This document shows, in pieces, positions 57,819 through 64,000 of a DNA stretch of 64,000 bases (positions within the stretch are counted from its first letter, which is position 1; each line of letters starts with the position of its first letter). The position numbers were made by a program, and so were the translations under genes. This DNA is from a virus, in the IMG/VR virus record IMGVR_UViG_3300025141_000057, positions 1-64,000 of that record; one strand, given 5' to 3'. The notes under the pieces are model-generated. The model was not told the DNA's origin and searched no databases. It saw only the letters and a program-made list of their open reading frames with translations.

Positions 57819-59562
57819 AGTGGCGACGGTAATCTACCGGTTGCCCTGTCCAATCCTCCGGTGGTTTTTCGCCAATAAGTTGATATCCAAATGCTTCTAG
57901 TTCATCTATATCAGCAGTTTGATCTTCACCCATGCCCCAAACTAGAGCATTCAGTTCATGAGTATGATCACCAACTATTTCACTGTCTAGGTATATGGAT
58001 GTTGGTTCTTCAAAATACTGAACGCCGAAATCCATAGGCTCTATAATAGAAGGCTTACCCATATCATCAACTTCTACTATCTCAAAGAAGCGTTCTGTTA
58101 TTTCTTTCTCTAATATAAAGAGACTGTATAACATTGCCATCACTCTATCATCATGAAACCCAGCTCGAGCCTTCCATGTACCGTTTGGATACCTTACAAA
58201 GTTTCTAAGCTCCATGACTGTCTCCTCTTCGTTAATATTAACAACTCTTACTTCGTTCATAAAGTAGCGCATATTAAGAACGCCTTTATATTTGGTATTA
58301 GTATGAGCTATCATCCCTCTCATTACATTACGACGATGAGCGTTAGCGTTACCATATGAAACGATTTTTTCATACCCCATGTCAACTGCTAGCCTATCCA
58401 CGACCTGTGCGCCACAATTGTTTCTCTCTATGAGAGCCAGGGGAGACCCCCAGTTACGCAAAATCTTATATAATCTATTAGTAAACTCCAACGGGGGTAT
58501 TTTATTGTTTCTATAAACAGCTACCTGCTTAATATCTTTTATATCGGTAATGTCTAATATCTGAATAACAGATGCATCTATACCCACACCTTCAGAGATA
58601 TCTACCCCGGCTACATATAGTCTAGACTCATCCGGCTCTTCCCATAGTTTATAATGACCATCGTCGAGAATAATTTTTGGTTTAGAAACCTTACCCATCA
58701 TCTCTTCAAACAGTTCGTCATCTAATGTAGATTCACCTGAGTGAATAAACTCACATTCAAATTCTTGTAACCAGGCATCTGCAGACCCAAGAGCGGTTCT
58801 AGTAGCTTTAGCCCATTGCTTATCTCTACCGGGTATCTCATCCCACTTAATTTTGTCATAGGCCCAGCCGTTTTCATTTTCTATTGCTCCGGTGTATAAT
58901 TTATAAAAAAGATTATCAGTACCATTAGCTGTAGAGCATACAAATACCTTAGAGTTTTTCGAGGAAGTAATAATAGGGAAAACGGATTTCCAGAATTCTT
59001 CTACCAAGTGAGGCTCAATAAAGGCCATCTCATCAATAACAAGACAGTTCACAGATTGACCACGAGCAGCTGTACCGGTTGTGGTTGTAATACCTATCCT
59101 ACTTCCATTTTCTAATGTCATTGATGTCTTAGCATATTCTTTAACAGGCGGCTTAAGCCAGTTTGGTAGCTCTTCATATGCCATTCTCACCCTTTGGAAG
59201 ATTTCAATAGAGGTAGCTTCTTTGTTCGCTACTAACAGGATGCGCTGATCGCTATTAAAACACGCTTGCCATAATATGTATATGGTCATCATAGTCGACT
59301 TACCAATCTGCCTAGAAGCTAATAGAACAAAAAACCTATTATCTCTCATCTTTCTAAGAGTTCTTTTTTGGGGTTTGTATAAAGATATTTTTTCTTTACC
59401 TCTATCAAGGTTAACAATATGAAAGAAATTTTCAGCAAAGTAGAGTATGTTTGCACTAGCTTTTTTAAGGTCTCTTACTTGTTGCTTAGTGTATTCACCT
59501 TTCCAATTAACATTGGGTAAGTTTTTATTACCCATATAGAACATATTATCTTGTCTAGCCAC
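57817..59562 (-). CDS. gp17: terminase large subunit gp17
   Basis: A 581-residue packaging motor (T4: 610). The ATPase half has Walker A SRQIGKST (83-90), Walker B CLVIDEMAF (173-181) and the coupling segment VFVCSTANGTDN. The nuclease half has VAGVDISEG (first metal aspartate), ALIERNNCGAQVVDRL and FHDDRVMAM, the acidic set of the RNase H-like fold. The start is GTG at 59562 (MARQDNMFYMGNKN), supported by a late promoter ending 5 nt upstream. It is not adjacent to the gp16-like gene. Confidence 0.95.
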   Translation of the reverse strand: MARQDNMFYMGNKNLPNVNWKGEYTKQQVRDLKKASANILYFAENFFHIVNLDRGKEKISLYKPQKRTLRKMRDNRFFVLLASRQIGKSTMMTIYILWQACFNSDQRILLVANKEATSIEIFQRVRMAYEELPNWLKPPVKEYAKTSMTLENGSRIGITTTTGTAARGQSVNCLVIDEMAFIEPHLVEEFWKSVFPIITSSKNSKVFVCSTANGTDNLFYKLYTGAIENENGWAYDKIKWDEIPGRDKQWAKATRTALGSADAWLQEFECEFIHSGESTLDDELFEEMMGKVSKPKIILDDGHYKLWEEPDESRLYVAGVDISEGVGIDASVIQILDITDIKDIKQVAVYRNNKIPPLEFTNRLYKILRNWGSPLALIERNNCGAQVVDRLAVDMGYEKIVSYGNANAHRRNVMRGMIAHTNTKYKGVLNMRYFMNEVRVVNINEEETVMELRNFVRYPNGTWKARAGFHDDRVMAMLYSLFILEKEITERFFEIVEVDDMGKPSIIEPMDFGVQYFEEPTSIYLDSEIVGDHTHELNALVWGMGEDQTADIDELEAFGYQLIGEKPPEDWTGQPVDYRRH

Positions 59563-59567
59563 AGAAA

Positions 59568-59575
59568 TATTTAAT
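59568..59575 (-). promoter_or_regulatory. late promoter (ATTAAATA) of gp17
   Basis: ATTAAATA on the minus strand ends 5 nt before the GTG start of gp17. It is the left half of a divergent late promoter pair separated by 7 bp. Confidence 0.65.
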
Positions 59576-59582
59576 GCTTAGC

Positions 59583-59589
59583 ATAAATA
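59583..59589 (+). promoter_or_regulatory. late promoter (ATAAATA)
   Basis: ATAAATA, preceded by GC, ends 5 nt before the ATG at 59595. Right half of the divergent pair with the gp17 promoter. Confidence 0.8.
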
Positions 59590-59594
59590 ATTAC

Positions 59595-60602
59595 ATGTCA
59601 AATAAGAAAGACTTGATGTCACTAGGTAAAGCATACGGAGATGTGCTCAATAAAGTTGTAATTAATGAAGAAGTCCCGGCCGGCGCTGTTGGTGAAGCTC
59701 CTCTAGAAACAGGAGGACCACAAGAAGATGGCGGCTGGAGACCACCGCTTGTCGACATTACTAAGCTATCTGATAAGGATAAAAAAGATAACATTTATAA
59801 TATTGGTGGGTTGACCTACGGTGATGGCAACGATCCAGGTATTAATAACCAACAGCCTGACCCAACTGGTCCTGAATTTGATCAAGTGCCATATTCTGGT
59901 AATGTGGGACCGCCAGAAGAAGATGAAGAAGATCATGATGAGGATGAGGATAATGAGGATGAGGATAATGAAAAAAAAGCAAAAAAAGGTAAAAAGGGTG
60001 AAGAAGCTGAAGAAGATGAAGAAGATGAAGAAATTTTAGCAGAACACGAGAAAATTGCACGCGAGGGCCTAAATAATTTTATGAGCAAGACTTCTGTATT
60101 TGATAAACTTTATAATAAGGTAATGGTCAGTGAGAGCTTTGGTGAAAATGCTGAAGATGTTACTGAGCTTGAAGCCCTCGGAATTGAAACCGACGTTGAG
60201 GAGGTTGTAGATGAGGTTCCAGAGGAAATCGCAGTAACCATTCCCGGTGAACTAGCACAAACACTCGCTGATATCTTACAAACAGCTTTAGCACAACAAG
60301 AGACTGAGGTTGACATCGATGTTGATGTTGCAGAAGTCACTGATACACAGTTTGAAGAGGATGAAGAGGCCGCTATGAAAGATGGTGGTGGATACGGCAT
60401 TGATGCTGGATCGACTCTTAAGGGAGAAATTAACTACGGTAAAAATAACAAGGTTAGTAACTTAAAGACCCAGGGTGCTGCTGCACAGAAAGATGGTGGT
60501 GGATACGGCGTTGATGCTGGATCGACTCTTTCGAAAGAAATTAACTACGGTAAGCAGAACAAAGTTGGTAACCTTAAAGTCGGTAAAAACGCTTTCGAAT
60601 AA
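59595..60602 (+). CDS. acidic repeat protein, possible prohead-core/internal protein
   Basis: A 335-residue late protein, mostly low complexity. After MSNKKDLMSLGKAYGDVLNKVV it has a Pro/Gly-rich linker, a very acidic block (about 105-135, EEDEEDHDEDEDNEDEDNE), a basic KKAKKGKKG, more acid, then NNFMSKTSVFDKLYNKVMVSE. A Val/Glu/Asp-rich part follows, and two copies of a repeat containing KDGGGYG(I/V)DAGSTL and EINYGK end the protein. Extreme acidity recalls T4 prohead-core proteins such as gp67, but homology is not evident. The ATG is fixed by the promoter 5 nt upstream. A terminator follows at 60627. Confidence 0.72.
   Translation: MSNKKDLMSLGKAYGDVLNKVVINEEVPAGAVGEAPLETGGPQEDGGWRPPLVDITKLSDKDKKDNIYNIGGLTYGDGNDPGINNQQPDPTGPEFDQVPYSGNVGPPEEDEEDHDEDEDNEDEDNEKKAKKGKKGEEAEEDEEDEEILAEHEKIAREGLNNFMSKTSVFDKLYNKVMVSESFGENAEDVTELEALGIETDVEEVVDEVPEEIAVTIPGELAQTLADILQTALAQQETEVDIDVDVAEVTDTQFEEDEEAAMKDGGGYGIDAGSTLKGEINYGKNNKVSNLKTQGAAAQKDGGGYGVDAGSTLSKEINYGKQNKVGNLKVGKNAFE
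60378..60580 (+). repeat. two 111-bp-spaced direct repeats in the acidic protein
   Basis: Blocks starting at 60378 and 60489 share AAAGATGGTGGTGGATACGG and continue with one mismatch through GATGCTGGATCGACTCTT, then diverge mildly. They encode the two KDGGGYG...NYGK units and suggest a recent duplication. Confidence 0.9.
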
Positions 60603-60626
60603 GCCGCTCAAAAATTAAACAATAAT

Positions 60627-60662
60627 AAAAAGCCCGTTGAGTACACCTCTTCGGGCTTTTTT
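60627..60662 (+). terminator. intrinsic terminator abutting a late promoter
   Basis: AAAAAGCCCG (60627-60636) pairs with CGGGCTTTTT (60652-60661) around a 15-nt loop and runs into six T (60657-60662). The late promoter of the next gene starts at 60663. Confidence 0.9.
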
Positions 60663-60670
60663 AATAAATA
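60663..60670 (+). promoter_or_regulatory. late promoter (AATAAATA)
   Basis: AATAAATA ends 5 nt before the GTG at 60676 and directly follows the terminator T-run. Confidence 0.75.
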
Positions 60671-60675
60671 TAGGT

Positions 60676-61710
60676 GTGAGGTTCTACAACGAAACTTTAA
60701 ATCAAAAATTTTGGTCTGAGGATAAAAAATTTGACCCAGATATAAGAGAAAAGCTTTTGTCTATAACCGATGATTTTATCGATAATTTAGATCTGCAAGG
60801 GGTGGAAATATATGATATTACTCTTACTGGTAGTAACAGCAATTACAATTACAATGAATATTCTGACTTAGATGTTCATGTACTGATTGACTTTAAGGAT
60901 ATTAATGAAGATGAAAAATTGGTAAAGAAGGCATTAGACGGGCCTCGCTTTGTGTGGAATCTTAGACATAACGTAAACCTTAGAGGGCATGATGTTGAAA
61001 TGTACATGCAAGACAAAGATGAGCCGCATGTAGCTTCCGGTCTCTATTCGCTAAAAGATGATAAATGGATTACTGAACCATCGTATGACCCGCCTTCAAT
61101 TGACATTAATGACGTATTTAAAAAAGCTAGGGCGATTGAAACCGACATCCAAATATTAAAGGAAAAAATCTCAACAGCCAAAGGACCGGACGCTAAAGAG
61201 TTACATGAAAAGGCGAACCGGTTAAAAGAGAAAATATCTAAAATGCGTAAACGTGGACTAGCACGTGAAGGCGAATTTAGTATCGAGAATTTAGCTTTTA
61301 AGGTACTTCGAAACACAGAAGCTATTGGTGATTTAATAGATATAATTTCTGCATCTTATGATAGCATTTATACGGAAAACTTTAAGACATTTTTCGAATA
61401 CTACCAGGGTGACCCTATCATGAACCCTAAAATGCGTAATGGTAAAGATCCTAACAGAGTAGGCCTAACAAAAAAGCATTTAAATACGTTACCTAAAAAG
61501 CATAATCACAAATGCCCGCATGTAAGTAACTTAGTAAACGGATCCGCTCATCAAATAAAATTAATGGGACAGCCTCTGTTAAATACACTAGCTGAGTATG
61601 ATGTAGATTACAAACCCGGAGTAACAAACGGCCTCGGTAACTCTGGTGTTGAAGTAGAAATGTTTGAGGATAATGAAGGAACCCCATGTGGAATGTTAAG
61701 AAAGAAGTAA
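60676..61710 (+). CDS. nucleotidyltransferase-fold protein
   Basis: A 344-residue protein. LTGSNSNYNYNEYSDLDVHVLIDF (residues 50-73) has the GS-x(n)-SD-x-D motif of the DNA polymerase beta-like nucleotidyltransferase superfamily (G52, S53, D64, D66). GHDVEMYMQD near 112-121 could supply the third carboxylate. The enzyme class transfers NMP groups to proteins, RNA or small molecules; the target here is unknown. The middle is helical and charged (AIETDIQILKEKISTAKG, LHEKANRLKEKISKMRKR). The C-terminal 100 residues include His/Cys (KKHNHKCPHVSNLV). I place the start at GTG 60676, 5 nt after the late promoter; an upstream TTG would lie in the terminator. Confidence 0.78.
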   Translation: MRFYNETLNQKFWSEDKKFDPDIREKLLSITDDFIDNLDLQGVEIYDITLTGSNSNYNYNEYSDLDVHVLIDFKDINEDEKLVKKALDGPRFVWNLRHNVNLRGHDVEMYMQDKDEPHVASGLYSLKDDKWITEPSYDPPSIDINDVFKKARAIETDIQILKEKISTAKGPDAKELHEKANRLKEKISKMRKRGLAREGEFSIENLAFKVLRNTEAIGDLIDIISASYDSIYTENFKTFFEYYQGDPIMNPKMRNGKDPNRVGLTKKHLNTLPKKHNHKCPHVSNLVNGSAHQIKLMGQPLLNTLAEYDVDYKPGVTNGLGNSGVEVEMFEDNEGTPCGMLRKK

Positions 61711-61711
61711 G

Positions 61712-62533
61712 ATGCCGGATTCACCTCCATGTAGTAATAATCGACTAAACTGTCTCCCAGCAGATGTTTTAGCTGCAACAGCTATTCCAACCTGTGGGCA
61801 ATTAGTTAATCCAAATAACCTACAAGCGGAACAATTAGTCTTTGATCAGGCTTATAACGACCTAATTAATAATTTTGGTATTCCTGTAGAATATTACATA
61901 AACACCTTTAATCTTTCAGCAGCTGATCTTCTGTATGGTGAAGATTTCGGCAATACCACTGATAGGAAACAGTTTCATGGTCCTCTTTCCGGAATGCAAA
62001 TGTATGTCGAGCTATCCGACGATGCGGTAAATTTATCTAAGTTTGGATTTGATCCGGATGACGAGTTTACAGCATTTGTTCATATAAGTACATTCCAATC
62101 TACAGCATCAGCATACTTCGACTATTCTGCTGTTGCGCAATCACCTGAGCCTAAAGCAGGCGATGTAATCGACTTAAAGGTTCTAGGTTGTGATAGACCA
62201 AATCAGAGAGGCTCAGTTATGTTTCAAATAACTGAGCGAATGGATCAAGATCTTTCTACCTTAAACCCACTACTTGGACATTATGTCTATAGGCTTAGAG
62301 GTAAGAGATTTAACTACTCTTTCGAAAGCGGATTGTCTAGCGAGCCGGTCAATGAGCAAATCTATGATAGCACTGCTAGTGGCATACTGTCTACAGATCT
62401 CTTTGGTCAGGAAGCGTCGGACGGGAAGCAGTACGCGAATGCAAATGATCCGTATGATATTGGAGACAACTCTAAGACCCAAGTAATGGATATGGATGTC
62501 AATGATACAGATATATACGGCTCTTACTATTGA
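61712..62533 (+). CDS. gp14: neck protein gp14-like
   Basis: A 273-residue protein comparable to T4 gp14 (256), which with gp13 forms the neck joining head and tail. Matching landmarks in order: a central DLLYGED; a weak alignment YVELSD...LSKFGFDPDDEFTAFVHISTF; PKAGDVIDLKVLG, equivalent to EGDLIYFP in gp14; FQITERMDQDLSTLNPLLGHYVYRLRGKRFNYSFES, equivalent to the F-x-I...LG...Y-x-L-x-x-x-x-F-x-YS segment. The acidic C-terminus also agrees. It follows the nucleotidyltransferase gene by 1 nt and should share its late mRNA. Confidence 0.65.
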   Translation: MPDSPPCSNNRLNCLPADVLAATAIPTCGQLVNPNNLQAEQLVFDQAYNDLINNFGIPVEYYINTFNLSAADLLYGEDFGNTTDRKQFHGPLSGMQMYVELSDDAVNLSKFGFDPDDEFTAFVHISTFQSTASAYFDYSAVAQSPEPKAGDVIDLKVLGCDRPNQRGSVMFQITERMDQDLSTLNPLLGHYVYRLRGKRFNYSFESGLSSEPVNEQIYDSTASGILSTDLFGQEASDGKQYANANDPYDIGDNSKTQVMDMDVNDTDIYGSYY

Positions 62534-63426
62534 TCTAAGACAGCTTGAATTATACCCGGTACATTGTGTAACTCGTCTATGTTGTCGTACGGGCATTGAT
62601 GAATCACCCCCTGAAAATCATAATCATAGAGGTATGAATCAATTGTACCTTCATCACGCTTGACATTAGGTACAATATTTGTATGCATATCGTATCCAAA
62701 AACCTTTGGCTGTGTGTTAACCCACACTACAACAGAAGGCAACTTTAGAGGAACAGCGGCGTGTTGTAAAGAAGAATCAATAAACAGCCTTTTGTCAGCA
62801 TGAGCAATCATTGCAAACAATGGCTTCTTTCCAATCGTTCTCTCAAACCGGTGACAGTTGTCTAACTTAGGATGAAACTCATAACATATATGTACAATAT
62901 TAAATTTATCTGCTAAGCCATTGACAATTTCTTGTGCTTGAGCCGGATGTATATCTCTAGTCCAGGAGTAAGGGTGTTGCTGGTGGTCCTTCCCCGGCCC
63001 TCCAAACGGTTGAAATACCATCATCGGTCTTTTACCGTCACTAAAATCATTCATATAAGTCCGAGCTTCTTCAATTTCTCTAAAATTAAAATTTATTACA
63101 GGGTCTTCATTATTAAACTTTACACCAACCATATCACACCATGTTTCAATTAGATGCGTTTTCTTTGTGATGTGGTTAGTTTGTCTGTATGGATCTTGCG
63201 CAAATAATTTTACATCCTTACCCTTAATAACATCTTGATAAAAATAAGGAGTGTTACCGATTCTATAAAATCTTGCTATGTCTTTATTTTTAACCCACAC
63301 TTCAGGCCAAGCTGAAACGACAATAAGTTTTCGCTTTGGATTAGCTTTTTTATATGCAGCTGTAACAGCTGTCGCAGCAATGTTTTTACCAATGCCTCCT
63401 TCAATGTGAAATACGGTAGTAGCCAT
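62527..63426 (-). CDS. GT9-like glycosyltransferase (heptosyltransferase fold)
   Basis: A 299-residue GT-B-type protein. It starts MATTVFHIEGGIGKNIAATAV, like the nucleotide-fold opening of the ADP-heptose/GT9 family (G-G-x-G). The C-terminal nucleotide-sugar region KPLFAMIAHADKRLFIDSSLQHAAVPLKLPSVVVW (read as AD...ID-S-x-x-x-H-A-A...P-x-V-x-x-W) matches the D-S-G-x-x-H-x-A pattern of that family. A central VFQPFGGPGKDHQQHPYSW is unusual. No membrane segment. The ATG at 63426 is supported by an early promoter ending 6 nt upstream, unlike the late genes around it, so it acts early, perhaps on a host glycan or phage DNA. It converges on gp14 with a 7-nt overlap. Confidence 0.75.
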   Translation of the reverse strand: MATTVFHIEGGIGKNIAATAVTAAYKKANPKRKLIVVSAWPEVWVKNKDIARFYRIGNTPYFYQDVIKGKDVKLFAQDPYRQTNHITKKTHLIETWCDMVGVKFNNEDPVINFNFREIEEARTYMNDFSDGKRPMMVFQPFGGPGKDHQQHPYSWTRDIHPAQAQEIVNGLADKFNIVHICYEFHPKLDNCHRFERTIGKKPLFAMIAHADKRLFIDSSLQHAAVPLKLPSVVVWVNTQPKVFGYDMHTNIVPNVKRDEGTIDSYLYDYDFQGVIHQCPYDNIDELHNVPGIIQAVLDQ

Positions 63427-63432
63427 ACATTG

Positions 63433-63460
63433 TATATATTGCACAATTGGTAAAATTCAA
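63433..63460 (-). promoter_or_regulatory. early sigma70-type promoter of the GT9-like gene
   Basis: On the minus strand TTGAAT (63460-63455), 16 nt and TATATA (63438-63433) end 6 nt before the ATG at 63426. Confidence 0.6.
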
Positions 63461-63466
63461 TACCTA

Positions 63467-64000
63467 TTATGGCCCTGTTGAGATCTTTAAGTCAGTTCCG
63501 TTACGCCAAACTACACCTTCAACTTTAGGATCACTTACTGGTAAACCACATCCGCATTCATCTGCGCTAAGCCATAATCTATTTGTATGCATCATACAAC
63601 CGGACATAGCTGTTATATTTGTACCAATGATACTGGAACCGGTAAATGCAGTATTGCTTATGGAATTATCATGACCGCCACCAACAAATCCATAATCTGC
63701 ACAAACATAATTACGAAGACCACTGGCAACACCACTATGAGTAGCTTTAATGCAGCCGTATTGCCCACCAGCAATCACTCCATAATGCCCAGTTCCATCT
63801 ATTATGTTTGTATCACCTCCTCCAATGTGTGAATTTATAGCACACGCTTTATGCCTCGAACCACCAACAATCGAAGCACATGATCCGGTGTCACAGACAA
63901 CGTTGCATTGTCCACTTGTTATAGAACTGTGGTTATTAACAACGCAGTTTGTTTCTCCACCGCCTACAAAAGAACAATTACCGGCGGCAGATAGTGTGTG
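63467..64000 (-). CDS. tail fibre C-terminus with YadA-like beta-roll repeats (partial)
   Basis: The frame is open through the right edge, so only the C-terminal 177 residues are seen. It consists of repeats with the pattern (S)-x-V/I-GGG-x-x-N...SG...(A/C): for example NCSFVGGGETNCVV, CASIVGGSRHKACAI, GVIAGGQYGCI and YGFVGGGHDNSI. This is the signature of left-handed parallel beta-roll repeats as in YadA-type trimeric adhesin heads and some phage fibres. The repeats carry many cysteines. The last 40 residues (CMMHTNRLWLSADECGCGLPV ... WRNGTDLKIST) form a non-repetitive cap. A receptor-binding or fibre-shaft role is likely. Confidence 0.75.
   Translation of the reverse strand, partial: HTLSAAGNCSFVGGGETNCVVNNHSSITSGQCNVVCDTGSCASIVGGSRHKACAINSHIGGGDTNIIDGTGHYGVIAGGQYGCIKATHSGVASGLRNYVCADYGFVGGGHDNSISNTAFTGSSIIGTNITAMSGCMMHTNRLWLSADECGCGLPVSDPKVEGVVWRNGTDLKISTGP

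Noticed and set aside
60637-60675. Upstream TTG start for the nucleotidyltransferase gene
   Set aside because: It lies in the loop of the intrinsic terminator and upstream of the late promoter; GTG at 60676 has the standard 5-nt spacing.
1-64000. Cyanophage identity
   Set aside because: The gene set and gp32 type resemble marine T4-like phages, but no psbA, psbD, hli, pho or other host-diagnostic gene is in the window, so the host remains open.
1-64000. tRNA genes, insertion sequences, homing endonucleases, integrase or attachment sites
   Set aside because: Apart from the hsp20-uvsX region there are no gene gaps large enough for them, and no recognisable sequence was seen.

Overview
The window is an A+T-rich stretch of the genome of a T4-like contractile-tailed phage. 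The evidence is the set of T4-type core genes: family-B DNA polymerase (gp43), UvsX, gp41, gp32, gp45, gp44, gp61, RNase H/FEN nuclease, terminase gp16/gp17, sheath gp18, tube gp19, and baseplate gp6, gp25, gp53, gp48 and hub proteins. Hsp20, a gp32 without its zinc cysteines, and many small conserved proteins point to the marine branch (cyanophage/pelagiphage-like). No photosynthesis gene or other host marker is present, so the host is not determined. No tRNA, CRISPR array, insertion sequence or integrase was seen.

Layout. 1-4841 (+): end of gp43, two small genes, hsp20, an unexplained structured RNA region with terminator, uvsX and queC. 4838-6253 (-): an acidic late protein. 6271-15472 (+): HhH protein, class-II glutamine amidotransferase, StrF-like glycosyltransferase, then the replication cluster (gp41, DHH phosphoesterase, gp32, gp45, nuclease, primase). 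15454-16953: small late genes. 16948-42376 (-): a GalNAc-transferase-like enzyme, a 1125-residue mucin-like Thr/Pro/Ala-rich protein, tail fibres and adhesins, large baseplate/fibre proteins, gp6 and gp25. 42438-45455: two small genes, the DUF6899-like protein, gp44, dUTPase and gp16. 45452-59562 (-): hub, gp53, gp48, tape measure, three tube-family proteins, sheath and gp17. 59595-62533 (+): acidic repeat protein, nucleotidyltransferase-fold protein, neck gp14. 62527-64000 (-): a GT9-like glycosyltransferase and the C-terminus of a beta-roll fibre.

Regulation is unusually readable. Twenty-five genes carry a T4-type late promoter (ATAAATA or a one-base variant) that ends 5-9 nt before the start codon; 20 of the 25 are at exactly 5 or 6 nt. 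At least four genes (uvsX, gp32, dut, the GT9-like gene) carry an early-type promoter TTGAA(T/G)-N16-TATAAT-like, ending 6-7 nt before the start. With the usual distance from the -10 element to +1, transcripts would begin at or next to the start codon, so the phage appears to make leaderless or nearly leaderless mRNAs. Shine-Dalgarno motifs are largely absent.

The most unusual system is the pair 16948-21164. An enzyme with the DxH and GGEE...H pattern of polypeptide GalNAc-transferases lies 11 nt downstream of a virion-type protein with seven YTTPP repeats and runs of 14 and 6 threonines. I infer a phage-encoded mucin-type O-glycosylation system for a tail protein. Also notable are a QueC lacking most of its zinc cysteines with a separate glutamine amidotransferase nearby (a possible split Gat-QueC DNA-modification route), and terminators embedded in neighbouring functional sequence.
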